From contig JAVTVJ010000012.1 of assembly GCA_034509425.1 (NCBI GenBank), positions 10,637,001 to 10,701,000 on the forward strand: a stretch of 64,000 nucleotides of DNA, given 5' to 3'. Both the position numbers and the translations under genes were made by a program. This document shows, piece after piece, positions 1 to 14,400 of the stretch. The stretch comes from Eopsaltria australis. Taxonomy: Eukaryota; Chordata; Aves; Passeriformes; Petroicidae. The notes under the pieces are model-generated. The model searched no databases and was not told where the DNA came from. It was given only the letters and a program-made list of their open reading frames with translations. How positions within the stretch are numbered: position 1 is the first letter of the stretch; each line of letters starts with the position of its first letter.

Positions 1-3000
1 AAAGCTAAATGAATTTTCAAGGAGTCATAGTGGAAGTTAATGATGGGGATAGAACTCAGAAGGGCTCTGGACATCTGGGCTCAGTGCTCTGCTGAGCAGC
101 ACCAGTAATTGGTTAAAATCTGTTAACGTCACCTTAGGTGAGTGTCCTAAGCTTTTCCCTGACAACTCTGCTGGCTGCTAGCAATGCTTTTGTGCCTTCA
201 TTTCCAGCCCAGGGCCAGGCATGCCCTTTTCTGTCTACTTGGGAAGAAGACTGAGTGGAATCGGCAGATGACTGCTGCAACTGTATCACTGCTTTGCTCT
301 GTCCCTTGTAGCCTGTACCAAGTTACCTGGTCACAAGTATGTAGTCCCCCAGCTTCCTATCATGTGCTTAGGAAACTTTAACACCTGTGCTGAAAAACAT
401 GTGAAATTGTAAGAAATATTGCCCCTGTCAGTGATAGAAAACTGCATGAATCTCACTCTGAGCCACAAATGTAGAAAAACAAGTTAAAAGACACCAGTGC
501 TCTGCCTCGACATCACTAAGATTTGATGAAATGACAGTTCTAAAAAAAACACAAAAAGGATTTTTATGTCTGCTTTCAAACACAATCTTGAATAACAACT
601 CATATTCCCAGTATCACGGCATGAAACCCTAGACATTGCAACTACACAAAGTATAGCTTGTCCAATGTTAAACCACCAGCAAGGACAAACTATTTTTAGA
701 GTTGTCATCTATTATTGCACCTGAGCTTTATTGGTCTTCAGATTAAAAGGGGTTTTTCTTCAGAGAAGTTCACTTGAATTTTACACTCATTTACTAAGCC
801 TTACGTTACTATTCAGTTTATTTTAAAGCAGATTCTTTGGGGAAAATTAGAAAGCTAATTTGAATTGATTCTTTGGAGATTCAGGCTTAAATGAAGTGCC
901 ATAAAATTGGCAGTCAAAGTGAAAAAAAAGAATTGAATTCTATAGTTGTACTACTCAATGGACACAGGCACCTTGCTCTTTGCTGCTGCTGCTGAGGGTT
1001 TTGATGCAGTATATTTCAGACAATTTAAACACACCTAAGCATGACACTTCACTGAAGTTTTGGCCACTAAGGAACCGCAGAGTATTCCTTGTTCAAATGG
1101 TTTTTATCAGATTTTAAAGTTATGGCTGGCAGGTTCATAAAATTAGTCATTCTCTCCAGGTTTTCAAAACTAATTTTATAAATTTCTAGAGGCATTAATC
1201 CTAATATTGGGTAAGTAATGGTACTTTAGCATATAGTTGTGGATTTGTCAGAGCAATGTTCCTCACCAACAACCTCCCCTTTTTCCATTTCTAAGTGCAC
1301 CACTTCGCATTTGGATAAGAATGTTTTGAGTGTCCAGCAGTTTTAATGCCCAATTTAACACATTCTGTGACAATTGTTAAGATTTTCAGACAATTTAGGC
1401 CACCATGTTAATTCATTATGAAATGAGTAAACATTTGGTTTACAAGTTTTTGGTCGACAGGTCAAGCCTGTAGACAGAAACATTTTAGACATCTAGAGAC
1501 ATTTTTCTGTAGAAAAATGAGACTGCTTAACAGAATTTATGTTTTTCTGTAACTGTTTGATCCATTTACAGCTTGGGAAATTTGCAGAAATAATGACTGA
1601 GGAGATGGTTGTTCAATTTCCTGTCACATAAATTACTGAGTAGATGTTCATTACTCCATCCCAGTGCTGTGCTTCCAACCTAATCAGAAGAAGTGAGGAT
1701 TTGAAAAGACATGCTGGAGAAAACTGCAGTACAAGCTATTATTTGCTCTGCACATATGGTCCCATATTAGAAATTACTGTTATTTTGTATTAGTAAATAC
1801 GTGAAGAAATATTTAAACTGAAAAAAATATACTGCTTTGTTCTTAGAAACTTTATGTGAAAACAATCTCACTGAAAGAAGCCTTCATTCTCAGGATTATT
1901 TTCTGACGTGCCCAGCTTTCCAAACAGTATTAGTCAGGAGCAGACATGCTTATTTGCTTTAGTTCCCCTTGTAAGTGGACATGGGAAGTCAGACACTTAA
2001 GTTGATATTTAAATGTGGAAACTAAAGTCCCCCAGTCTTTCACACATGCTAAGTTTTGCTACAACCCTCAGCGATCTCGGTGGGAGCTGTGGCTGCTCAA
2101 CATTTTGAAAAGTTGGCAGTTTTAAGTGAGGTGCTTTGTGAAGGAGAGAGGTGTCTGTCTGCCTTGGAATGCTCCTTGGAACCAGTTGGAAATGAGGGGG
2201 GTGTGATGCTTCCCTTGTTTGCTGCACTGCTGAGCTGATGGAAACCTATGGACTGCTCTCCTTTGTGCCCCTGGCTTTCTGAAAGCAGAGCTTGCTGTTC
2301 AGAAACTTTCAGTCACCTGCTATTCAGAAACTTTCTTCTACCCCTTTTTGCTTAAGACATTAAGCAGAATTTGCCAACATGCTGGCAGCCACAAGCATGT
2401 CAAGCTGTTTGGCTCTGGGAAGTGGCATGTGGTACGTTTTCTCATTCATAGGGCAGAATTTTGACAGAGCTGATCTCTGGATCCCTGGAAATCCTTTAGC
2501 ATCTGTCATGCTTACCTAAAGAATAACATTTGCTCAAAGCCAGAGACCTGTCCTCAGTGTCTCTCAATGGCTGAGAATCTGAAATTTCCCTCTATTGAAA
2601 ATGGAATTGTTTCTGAATGCTGCATGCAGTAAGAACATAACAACATGAAGGATAAAGAAAAAATAAAAAGTAAATTTCATTCAGTTGTCTCTACTTTGTA
2701 TTTCTGTTCTTACTCCACCAGAAGCCTGAGTCTCAGCTCTCTGTGCAGAGCAGCACTTTGGGAACAAGCACTTACCTGTGATGCAACCTGAGCCAGGCAA
2801 GTCCCTCTCTTTCTTCAAAGTGAGCATGTGAAACGACATCAGCACTGTCCAGTCCTTAGATCTCTGTCTTATTCATATGTTATAATATTAAAATAAGTCA
2901 GGATAACCTTTTTCCATAGATAAACATAGCTTTCTGACACAAAATAAAGCACAAGCTTTGGAAACCTGCCTCCTCCCTGCTCCCACCCCCCTGCAGGCTA
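1..3000. other. non-coding DNA, no gene seen
   Basis: AT-rich sequence with only short chance frames. A good splice-donor-like string (CACCTTAG then GTGAGTG) lies at about 129-143, but I see no convincing acceptor or open exon attached to it. No repeat family was recognised here. It is probably intergenic or intronic. Confidence 0.5.
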
Positions 3001-3010
3001 CCTCCTTCCC

Positions 3011-3229
3011 TCAAGCCTGGCTTTTCCACCCTGTGGTTTTCAGTGGCTTCTTGGGCTGAGCAAGTCCATATAACTCTTGCAGTTCCTTGGGGAAACCTGC
3101 TGCTCCCTGGGTCCCCACAGCTCTGAGTCTGCTCCCTTCTGTCAGACTCCTGGTGTACCCCGAGGCCTTCCCGATGGCCCCATCTGGTGCTCCCAAGCTG
3201 AGGAGGCTCTCAGCAAGATCTTCTACCCC
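3011..3229 (-). CDS. candidate terminal coding exon, unrecognised protein
   Basis: On the minus strand a pyrimidine-rich stretch ending in TTTTACAAG (plus 3230-3243) looks like a splice acceptor. It is followed directly by 72 codons without a stop, ending at TGA (plus 3011-3013). The translation begins GVEDLAESLLSLG and ends KPLKTTGWKSQA. It is rich in Gly, Leu, Ala and Lys, with no membrane segment or cysteine. The block is distinctly more GC-rich than the AT-rich DNA around it and keeps two CpGs. There is no usable ATG, so it would have to be an internal-to-last exon of a minus-strand gene. I do not recognise the family. It could equally be a GC-rich chance frame or an old retroelement piece. 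No clear minus-strand poly(A) signal follows within the next 100 bases. Confidence 0.2.
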   Translation of the reverse strand, partial: GVEDLAESLLSLGAPDGAIGKASGYTRSLTEGSRLRAVGTQGAAGFPKELQELYGLAQPKKPLKTTGWKSQA

Positions 3230-3239
3230 CTTGTAAAAG

Positions 3240-6200
3240 GAAAGCAATGATTTGTTAAGAATCCTGTTTTGAATTAAGGGTAAACTACAAGCTTTCTCTT
3301 TTACCCATTGATCTCATTGGTGATTTTTATCTTGGAGGAAGTTGACCAGCAGTTTTGGTTGTTCCTCAGTTGTAAATAATGATGTAAACTGTTAATTACA
3401 TGATTTTTTAAAAATTTGCTGAAGATTAGTAAAGGCCTTTTAAGAACCCCAGCAGATTTTGGAGGGTTATTAAATCATATAGTAAAAGGATAGATCCATA
3501 CCTGATTCTAAGTGGCAAATTGATTCCAGGTAAGGTCTAGAGAAAGCATGCAAAGAAAATGAAAGACACTTCTTACTTCTTGGGGAAAAAAAAACTGCAT
3601 GAGAACAGGGAATCATTTAGCATGCCATTTAAATAATTTAAGCTTTTTTTTTTCGAATTAGACTTTGATAATTGCAGTGAATTCTCTCTTTTCCATAACT
3701 GTGTCTGAGTCCCCTTGCTGGTCTGAGTGCTGTCCCTCAAACAGGGGATCTTGTGTCTCTTTTGTATTAAGATGAAAACTCATAGTTTTCTCAGGTTTAT
3801 ATCAGAGTTTAGTTATAATGATGACTATCTTCTAATTATAGTTTTATATAGGACCTGATTTTGTTTAGGTTTTTATTAGATCTTGTCACCAGAAATAGTA
3901 ACATACTAAAACCAGGTTTGATTATTAGCTAAACCTTTGACAATATAACTCTAACCACAGATAAATTTTCTCTTTGAGTTAAGCAACAGAAGATGCAATT
4001 TCCATTCTTTTAGCCAGCACAATCATTTTCTTTAGAAAACCTTTTGGAAATGTTCTTTTAGAGATTCTGACCTTTTTTATTCTCATATCTTTTTGGGGCA
4101 ATGTGAAAGAAGTAAAGGAGGAAATTCAAGTGCAGGAAGCAAAAAAGGGAGGAAACTCAGGAGAGGGTTTTCTTTTCAGAAAAATGAAAATGGAAAAAAT
4201 CCAACAAAACTTTTTATGGGAAGCTGAGTAAGTACACATCATTTACTTCAAAACTACCTATAGTAATAGTAGCATAAATGAAAATATTTGCCATCATTAC
4301 AAGCTGTCCATAGGCAGTCTTACTGTAATTATTTTACTCTGTGTCTAATGCTGAAGTGTCACACCATGGAGATAAGTGTTTTAGAGGTGCCAATAGATAG
4401 ACTTTTGATACTAAACCACATGGTGTTATCCCACAGTATTCAAAGTGAGAAATAATACAATGGCAAGGGAATTACCTTTATTTGAGAGCTGGGAGCACGT
4501 GTCCATAGCAGAGCTGAGGGCAAAGCAGAGCATGTGCTGCACAGTCTGTGTGTCATCCCTGCCCTGCTGTCCATGAGCAAAGCAGAGAGCCTGGCTGAGG
4601 TGCTGCTGGTACCCAGGGTGCTGCCCAGCAGCTGCAGTGCCCCACACCTCTGTGGGTGTACCAACAGCTCACATCCTGTGCAGACAGGGTACTTTTGCTC
4701 TCTCTAGGTATAATTTCAATGGGACATCAGTATCCAGTTCCAGCCACAGCTGCCTTTGCTCTGTTTGAATTATCTGATGACCATGGTAACTCCATTTATT
4801 TCATAATTTTTGAAGCTATCAGAAAAGTAAAATCTAAAAGATGTGTCCAAAGAACCAGAAAATGTACAACATAGACATCTTTATAAAGCTGTATTTGTGA
4901 AACAACTACAGAAAATCATCTAGCACAACATTTCTGAAACAAGACTTAAACCACATAAATTAGTACTGAAAGACTGTATAAGCCTCACGGTAAATCTTGT
5001 TTTTCAATACATGTAGGAAACATAAAAGCATTGTCATGCCAAATAACAAATTCCCTTTTCCTCATCACATAACAAGACCTCTGACTGGAGCTGTCCCCCA
5101 GAATAGTCTGACTTTATCTTTGTTTGTTGTTCACATTAAATCCAGTACATCAATTTTTTGACTTTTAGAATCAGTTTGACATTTTATTATTAGTGTTAGT
5201 AAGCAGAAAATATTGTCAATAGAGTTTACCTTAACAGTTACTTACATTGCCCTACATGATAATGAAGACATACATTTTTAAATATCTATGCATAAGTGTG
5301 TTCCAAGAAGCAGAACATTTGTAGTTTCAGAACTCTGTTCCCTTTCTTAAGGCTAATACATGTAGATGAGCAAACTGATCTCCAAATAAGCCAAGTCACT
5401 TCATTGGTTTTACAGTAAAGGTAAGTTACAGCTTCTTCTAATCTGATACATCCTCTAAAAGGCTGAGGAGATGAAAGACCAATCACTGGACTAAGGTAAG
5501 TGCTCCAAGGAATGTGAAACTCAAAAAACTTACACATTTCTGTGACAAAATGCTACATCCTTTGTATTTGCTAAATTAATAATAATAACAACATAATTAT
5601 TAGACTGATTTTATTAGATATACAACTAAAATAAATTTTTAAAAATTACCGTTTTTAATATGTTTTATTCACAGAACTAAATGTTGGCTGTGCTTAGGCA
5701 TGTTTCAAAACTTACCGTGTAATTCTTATATATGGAGGATCCAGGTACCATCTCCCTTAAATTGCCTGGCCACTGCACCATGTAATTGAGGGCAGAAATG
5801 GACCAGGATCCATCTGCTTGTATATGTCAGCAGGGAATTATCTATAATGATTCCTTGCCCATTTATCATTTGGTAGAAGATTTTGCAATAGTTTCTTCAG
5901 CTCTCATGCATGCCCACTCTACAGCCATGTTTGCACTGTGTTTCTTTGGCATGTGTTGAAAACAATTATTAGCACATGCTGAAGACTATCAAATGGGATG
6001 CTTGCAGCTGTCATTTCTCAGGATTATCTTTTGCCTCCCATTTGGGCTGATTATGTCTGTTGTCAACAGGCTGTTGGAGGATCATGTAGCAGGGGCCAAA
6101 GACAAGACTCTTCTCATCAGACAGCAGTTAGGGATAGGAAACCCAAGGGAAATTAATGCAGAGGACATAAAAAGACAAAATAAGCACAGAGAAGGAATAA

Positions 6201-9200
6201 TGGAGTTTTGTTCATAGCTGAGTGATGTTTCATAACTTCAGCATAATTTGGCTTTTTGATGAAGCTAATGCTTCATTCAATGCAATTTTTTTCTTAAATT
6301 ACCTACAAATTTAAAATGATCTTCTGACTACATCATCTGGTCTGACTCAGACATGGCAAATACAATACGAGCAGCTCCACGTTACTAAGGCACTGGAGCC
6401 TGCAGCTGGGGAAGCCTGAGGCATTTCCTCAAATTCCCATTGAAGTTGCTAGAAGGTGTACCTAAATCAAGAAGGTGAAGTGCCTGTGATCAGACTATGT
6501 TCCTCACAGGATGGGGATGTGCTGGGAAAAATTCCCTGTATCTGAAGGCTTGTCAAAAATACAACCTCCAGCACATGCAGCACTTCACAGCTGAGAGCCG
6601 GATGGATGGTGGATACCCTTCACCCAGTCCCTTTTCTCCACCTTTTCTTTTTTCATATGTTGAAGGCAGACAGAAGTAATTAACGATATGTGGGCTGGGA
6701 CAAGTGTAGGGTATTACACTCCAAGAGTTAAAATGTTCACAGGCACTTGATGCCTTGCTGCACTGAGAACTACTCACAAGTTGCTGCTCCTAAAGTCCAG
6801 CCATATGTGTTCAAAAAACTAGCGTGAAGTTTTAACATGCAAGTTGATAGTTAGACAGGCACATTAATATTTCATGGAGAATTGTTAGACTCAGATAAAT
6901 ATGCGAGAGGCTTTTATTCAGATCCAAATTTGCCTTTGTGCAGGCATTGAATTCAGTAGACAAGGGGTTCAGTATTTGACACTTGAGTGTAGGTATCCAT
7001 ATGAATTGATACTTCTCAGTTAGACAGTGGGTGTTTCTTTAAAATAAATTCTCAATCAAATAAAGGTTAAATGAAGTCAGTGGCACACAGGATATGCCAC
7101 AGGTAGGAGAGCAATAAGACAGGTATGGCTCTGCATAACGTTCATTTTTTGTATTGTACTCTTCAGATTTTGCAAGAGGAGTTTGATGCAATCAGTCACA
7201 GCTCCTTCAAGAAAACAGGAATTCATTGACATGAATTATATCTGCCTTAAGATTGAGCTTTGTACCACTTCTCCATCTTCTCCCCTACTTGTCTGGCAAA
7301 ATGAGAGTGAACATCAGTGCAGGTTCCTGAGGGGAGTTTTTTTGGCTGGAGCCTGGCAGGCACAGATGGACAACAAGCTGCAGTCCCCAGTCTTACCTGG
7401 CTGAACAATGACACTGGGTCATCTAATGGATACTCATGAGAGCACTTGTTTGCTCTGAATTGCAGATTCCCCAGTGTCCTTGAGTTGACAATTGGCACAT
7501 TGTAGCCCCTCTCAAAAGAATTTCTCTCTGATGCCCATTTTAGGTTTGTGAGAAGCCTTGTGGCCTACCTCTTCTCTTCCTTCTCCCCCATGAGCCGTGA
7601 GAATGCCTCTACACCTTGGTACCCACCACTCAGCCCCCAGGCACTCGTGCACTCTACAGAACACGGGTCATTAGGCCCATTCCTGGGCCTCCAGCTGGTG
7701 ATAGGGCCTGGTCCTAAGAAGCCCAAATTGGCAGCTCAGGCACATGACATGGTCAGGGCAGGTGTCCCAGGCACTGCTGATGCTTCTGGCCTACCAGATA
7801 TCCCTGTTAACACCTGACTAGGTGAGGGTAGCTAGAAGGGAAAAACCATGGAATAAGGGCAACGTAGAGAACCACAGGGCTTCTGTAGAATTAGCAGGAT
7901 GAGGGGAATGCTGGCACTGTGGTGAGGCCTCGAGTATGGACAGTTGATGACAGGAACAGCTGAAGAGAAGGGTATCAAGGCCATTCAGAGCATGGGATAT
8001 TTGAGCACCGGGCAGGCCTCTGCTGCAGTGGCCGTACCTGCTCCTGGTGCCCTCTGCTGCTGTCCCAATGGCCACACAAGCCTCCTGGTGTCCTGCAGGC
8101 TCCAGCTGGGCCCCTTTATAACCTTTCTTCCTGGTGCTACATCCCTGCTTTGTCCCTTCCTGTAGACAGTCCTTGAACCCTGCTAGGCCAAGCTTTTTCT
8201 TTTATTCATTCCTGCAATCCCACTTGTATGAACTGAGACTAGTTTCTCTGCTAGCCCCCATGAAACCAGAAATGCTGCATCCATCTCTCTCTTCCTTGCA
8301 ATCTCTGGTCCCCTCCAGATGGATACAACATGGCTTCTGCTTATCTGAATTCCTTCTGTGTACTCTGACACCACGGTGTTAGATGAGTTTCTGGGAAGAC
8401 AGGCTTCCCACTCCCAGTATGCAGTGTGGCTCCTCTAAAACCCATGATAACCATGTGTAGTCAAAGCAATTACATCTAGACAGTGGCTAACATTGCAGAT
8501 GCTTGGGCTCATTCACTGTAATCCTTTTTTTCCCTAAATATTTTCTCCCTGTCTCTGTTTTGTACTTCTCTCCCCATCATATCTGGCCCTTCAGTGTCCT
8601 TGCCCATACTTGAAAAATGAGGAATCTATGACAATAGTACAAGAGTGTCTTGTGACTATGACACAGTGGTAGATAGCTCTGACAGCACAATTATGCTGAA
8701 GCCAGTGGAATTGAGCCTTTTTTATCCCACAGCTAAGAATCTGACTTCTATTTTCAAAAGATTAATTCTTTTCAGATTTACACAAGTCATCCAATGTCTA
8801 CTTCTTGCTGCTCTTTCTTCTTGTCAAAGCACTTTACTTTTCTGTTCTCACAACAATCTATTTCTTGAAAACAATGAATGAATCTTATAAGAATAACAGT
8901 CTTGTGTGTGAAGCTCAATCAATCCAATTTTCAAGCTTCTTCAAAGTTTGCCAAGCTCTACAGCTTAAAAATCCCCACTTCGGCTTCTCACAGAAAGTGT
9001 GAGATGCTTCTTAAATTTCTGGGCAGTTGGAACATTTGCTGTCCTCAGGCAACATCAATTTATCCATTACCACAATGAGCCCAAATTGCTCTCCGTGATT
9101 TGATTCAGTTCCAGAGGCAAATTATAAGATTTAGGCACAACTGGGAAAATATAGGTGAGAATTTCAAAAGTTCCTTCCAGCACATACAAGCTCAGCTTCC

Positions 9201-11416
9201 TTAAAACTGCTAGTACTTGTGCTCCAGGTCAGTCAGTATTCAACGTCTGCTCACATAACACTTTATTATACCTCTGTTAAGGTGCGTTAGGAGAGCCCAG
9301 CAGGCACACTTCTTATTTCTGAATTGACTGCAAGCTAGTGAACAGATGTGATTCCCTCCCTCTACCCTTCTGAAGAGCCACGCGGGTAATTTCACCTGCA
9401 GACATGCAGATGAATATTTACTCAGTGCAGGCAAACTACTTACATCTGCTACATTATTTCTCTTGGTTATTTTTCTGACACTGTCAGGAAGGCCTTTACA
9501 TTCTTGGCTGAAGCACCCCAAACAATAACTCTGTGAATAAGCTGAGAATGGACAATGAACTCATCTGAGCGATTTGTGACCATGGCCTCAGTCAGACTAA
9601 TGAGAGTGCACATTTCTGCCATGTGGCCATTTCTCATATGTGTGTATATTCTTCAGAGGTACTCAAAACCTGGGTTTTGCAATTCTGGCATGAAACACAT
9701 TAAATTCCTTAAGGTTTATGCAATGAAAATAATAACTAAAAAAAAAGATACTAAACAAAAAATAAAAGTGTGTATGAAAAAAAGATAAAAAATAAGTTGC
9801 TACTTTTAAGCAGAGGGATGAAATACTGAATTTTAACCTAATGAATTCTAAAATAGAGATTTCTCTGTATTTCTGGGCTATCAGAAATAGTCGTATCAGA
9901 CAACACATTTTAGAATTCCTATTCTCTTTTTCTTGTGACACTGCACCTTAGGAAACAGAGATCGGGTCTTTTACTTGATTCTTTTTTTTTCAGTTTTTAC
10001 ATTTTTGCATTTAGTAATATTGCACTTCTGTTTGTATCTGTTCCTTGTCAACGCTACTTCTAGGCTGTGACATTTCAATAAAATAATGTTTTCGTGTTCA
10101 ATTAGAAAACGCTATCAGGACATACTTGTGTTTAAACACATTTCAGTGGAAGGAATTATAAAAGAAAGCCCCTAAAAACATGTCTGTTGATCTCTGATTA
10201 TGTGAAGCATCTTTTATCTCAATTATTTGCTAGATTTATCTCTTAAACATTGCTTTTACAGGAACAGAAAAGAATACTATTCAAAACACATTAAAGAATA
10301 GAAAAAGAGCTGATATTTTCTCTTATTGTTCAAATGACATCTCAAGCATAAAACAAAAGGTGAAGAGTGAGTCAATATCTTGAAAGCACAAAAACACAAA
10401 ATCGATCTATTTATTTAAAGTGGTTCCATGTGTTGAGCTGACATGGGAGTCCCAGGTACTTTCCACTTATGAAAATCAGACCACATCAGTTTAACCTAAA
10501 TACCCAGAAGTGGATTTGGTAGCCTGACATCTTTGAAAGCTCAGCAATAAAGTTCAGCCATCTCCCCAGAAGGTTCCATAGAGGAGCAGCACTACTTAAG
10601 GTCTTCTCACCCTGTGCTTTTGCTTTTCCTTGTTCTTGTGCATGTCTTTGCCTTGGGAACAAGGCTGAGGTTGGGTGCATTGAGCACATTTCACCCCTTG
10701 GACAGCAGCACCATGGTTCATGTGTCAGTGTCTGCAGTCCCTGCTCGGGGTGGGGAGAAAGCAAAGCTGGGCATAGCCATGTAGGGACTGAATTGCAGGA
10801 CATGGCCTGGGAGCCCCACAGAAGCTCCTCTAGCACCCAAAACTCAGGAGAGCTCTTTCTCCTTGCCAAGGAAGGCTTGCCATGAGCTCCTCATTCTAAT
10901 CCGACTTGCAGATGTCCACTGTAGGGAAAGGTGCAGGAAAGAGATATCCCAAGACACACCTAACACTGATGGCAGTGATGCTGAGCGTGTGAAGCATGAC
11001 CTGGATGCCCTGCAGAAGCTGTGCCCATGTTTTTAGGGCCAAACAGACTGAAGCAGCTGCCTTGTGAAACCCATGCACTGGCCCTTGATAGGTGGCACTA
11101 AAGCAAACATACTCCTATCTCTCCATCAATCACCTGTAAAAAAACTCCCTTCTTTATTAGTTTCCCTGGGCAAATAAATTTTTCTGCTCTTGGTTGGTCC
11201 ATAATGTTATGTATAGGTAAGTACAGCCTGAACTCTCTGCTGTGATAGATTTACTCACCTTTATGTACCTCTACATGCTGCTTTGTGAAATAGGCCAGCA
11301 GCACCTCCCCACCCTGTGCACTGTGCACATGTTTCTGAAGTGCTTCATGTGTGGATGATTTTGTAAGGGGTGGTTTTAGAGTGACCAAGGAACATGCCCA
11401 TTAAGGAATATAGATC
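3240..11416. other. non-coding stretch, no supported gene
   Basis: Several short open frames occur on both strands (for example 5993-6217 plus and 7548-7817 plus), but none matches a family I know and none has both splice sites and a start. A GC-richer patch lies at about 7550-8120. A CpG-retaining piece at about 9360-9440 could be a conserved element. A tiny exon-like unit (acceptor at 4178-4179, donor at 4228) is described under findings. Confidence 0.4.
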
Positions 11417-11466
11417 AATGAACTTGATGGTCTTAGAGGTTCTTTTCCAACCTCAATGATTCTGAT
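11417..11466 (+). mobile_element. CR1 LINE 3'-end fragment
   Basis: The string GAACTTGATGGTCTTAGAGG, continuing through TTCTTTTCCAACCTCAATGATTCTGATTC, matches the end of CR1 elements in plus orientation. In CR1 the terminal part reads roughly 'gatgatctt-aaggt-cttttccaacct-aatgattctatg'. Only the last 50 or so bases are clear. The usual tandem octamer has decayed to one damaged copy, so this is an old 5'-truncated insertion. Upstream sequence to about 11340 may belong to it but is not distinctive. Confidence 0.75.
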
Positions 11467-11479
11467 TCAAGTTTTGCAT

Positions 11480-14400
11480 GTCAAGTTATGCAAGTCAATG
11501 CAATCATGCACTGAACAACTGTTTCTGTCTTTATGGTGTTTCTGTAACTCTAGAAATAGCCTGAGTCAAGATGCCAGCATCTTGTGTATTCCACATCCCT
11601 ATGGCTGGCCCACTGAACTACAGGTCTGCTTTGAGGCCCATGTGAGCCCCAGGCACAGGTACAAGCTGCAAATCAAACACTTCCTCCTCCCTCACATACT
11701 GCTCTCAATGCAAAGAAAACTGGGCATATAAAAGGCCAGAGACAGTTGTGGAGAACCACCCTGTAAACCAGGGAGCAGATGAAAGGGCTCACTGCAAAGT
11801 GCTTATGCCCACAGTGTAGAGACTGCCTTGGCAGTCAGTGTCCTTAAGAACTGATAATTAATATTTCATTTTTTGGTCAAAGCTAATTTGTTCATTTCTT
11901 TAACTTCCAATTTAATTTCTTTGTCAAAATTATAAGATGTATTTGTGTGCAGCATACTATGTGTTCAAGTTCGCAGGGTTCACAGGAATGTTCATGTATG
12001 GCAGGCTTGACAGAGTGAGACTGGCTTCAGCACCTTGTGCACATTGTTATAACTTGACTTTTTCATGGGACCAAGATACTCAGGTTTGGAAAATTACCTC
12101 TGAGCAGGCAGAATATGTCATTCCATGCACCTTGTAGATGCAGTGTTGTGCACATGCTAACTGCAATAAAAGAGGTTTTCACACGCTACTACCAAACCCA
12201 TCAGGAATTTATGAACCATATGCTTTGCCTCTAAACAGTTAAGCAGGTGAAGGGTCTCTCTGACTACCTTTACACTTTCTTATCGTCTTGAAGCTGATCT
12301 TACCCTTTCCTAGCCCACTTGCATTTGCCATTTCAGCATGTTTGGGTGTTCATTGCAGCATGTTTGTAAGCAGGTAAGCCTGTACTGGTGTGGGGAAGAT
12401 GGACAGTGCCCAAGCCCCAGTCCTAAAAGTGATGCAGGTGCCAGAAGCACCAAGCTGGCTTCATCCACCTATCCACACCTTCCAAATGTGCCTTCAGAGG
12501 CAACTACAAACACTTCACCTGTTTGTGAGGTGTTGAATGTTCCTGCTAATGTGCTGCATCTTTAGCAGGGCACTCAGGATTGAGCTCCAGTTAAGGTGAC
12601 TGTAAGCACCTTGTACACTTTTATTACTAATGCTGTTGCTGTTACTGTTTGTTTTCTTATTTCATTGCTGTTTCCAGTAAATGGTTCTTATCTCAACCTG
12701 TGATCTTTGCCTTTTGTGACTCCAGTTCTCCTCTCTGGCCCCAATAAGGGAGGGACAGGAGAGGGAGTGAACAAGTGGTGCATGGTTTGGAGTTTTGATA
12801 GGAAGACTAAATGGGAGAATATCATTCCTAAACCATGACAACACAGCACTGGATTCCTCTGGGCAGAATGTAACAGGCCACTGATAAGTGCATGCTGCTG
12901 CTAATGGAGTTTGCAAAGCTGCAATCAGTGTAAACACTTCATGTCTGGCAATTGCCTACACTGGGTAGAATGGTGTGTCCCAGACTTTCAAAAGTATCTT
13001 TTTGCAATTGTGATGGGCATTGCCAAATTGAGGGTAGCTGTGTTGTCTAGGGCAATAGAGGAGTCTGTCTAGAGGAGACATACAGGAATGGTTTGTATGC
13101 TGAACCTTGTTCAGGAAAATTACTCTGAGCTGACCTCTCAAATGGGTACCTTTGTATAACAGGGTACCTGTTTGTATGGAAAGGGCAATCTGTGTAACGA
13201 CAGCCCAAAGTGAACAGGATGCTTGTCAGAGGCTATGCTGGAGATTTGGGGTATTACATGCTGGCTGCATGTCTTCAAAGGTTCCTGCGTATAGAGACAA
13301 GAGGTATGGGAGATGGGAGCCAGCCTGTCAGAATACTGAATGTACCAGCTGCCAGAGTGTGGCTGCCATGGGCTCAGGCCTTGTGATCCAGTGACCCTGA
13401 GTCTGAATTTGGATGATTTTTGTAGCCAGAAGAGATGTAACCTGCGGTGTTTCTGGGCAGAGCTATTTGCTGATTAACCTTGATGACCTTGGATTCTAAT
13501 AATGCAGTAATTTTAAGGCTAATGTAGCAAATTTAAGCAGAGAAGACCTTTCAGGTGACACTTGTGTAAAGATTCCACTTTAAAAATAAAGTAGGATTAG
13601 AAAGAACATATTAGCTAAAACATTTTGCAGCTATTTTGGACTTGACATCATAATTCTTGTGAATTTATGAGAGTTATCTGTAATATTCCGGCAAACCTTT
13701 CCCTCTCTGTTCCTTGTTTATCAGCTCAGTTATCCCTTGTCATGTTTTTAGTCTAAGCTAAGAGACTAATCAGAAGCCAGATAAAATAGCCTGAAAGATC
13801 TGTGCTGATTTCAGACATCTCTGGAGCAGACTCTAATGCTAGTAATCTCTTAGAATATGAACCCAATTTTGCAGGCATTTATGCTGATGGAATAACTGCT
13901 TGCTCCAGGAAGTTACTCTGCATTTCCGTCATTTAAACTCTTCTTTTATTCACCTGTGCACCACCAGACAATGCTACTGTGCTTTATAAATAACAGTGAC
14001 TAACAGACAGTGATTGTATCCTCATGCCCTCTTTCTATTAAGTTCAAAGCAGCTTTGGATGGGTAAAAGCTTTATGCTTCAGATTCGCCTTTTATTTGTG
14101 CCACTTAAATTTTTCATCTATATAAACTTATTTTCCCTGTTCAGTCCTTCCCTCTCCTCTCCTGCCTCTGGCTGCTCCTCAGCATTTTAGTCAATAGAAG
14201 CTTCAGTCGGTGCAAGCACATTAGGAATTAGCCCAAGAGCAAGTGTGTTATGAGAAAGTTTCCTATTATTTCCTAAGAGAAGATAAAAGCACAGGAAAGA
14301 ACCAAGTATACTGAGCAAAACAAGGACAACAGACAAGTACAGGATCAAGGAGGGAAGATCTATTAAACTTGCATTCAACTCAGTGGAAAGAAAAGGGGCC

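Noticed and set aside
5993..6217. 74-codon plus-strand frame with protein-like texture
   Set aside because: Low GC, no clear splice sites around it and no recognised family. Treated as chance.
11727..11735. TATAAAAGG string as a promoter
   Set aside because: No CpG retention, initiator, exon or donor follows. One such match per 64 kb is expected by chance.
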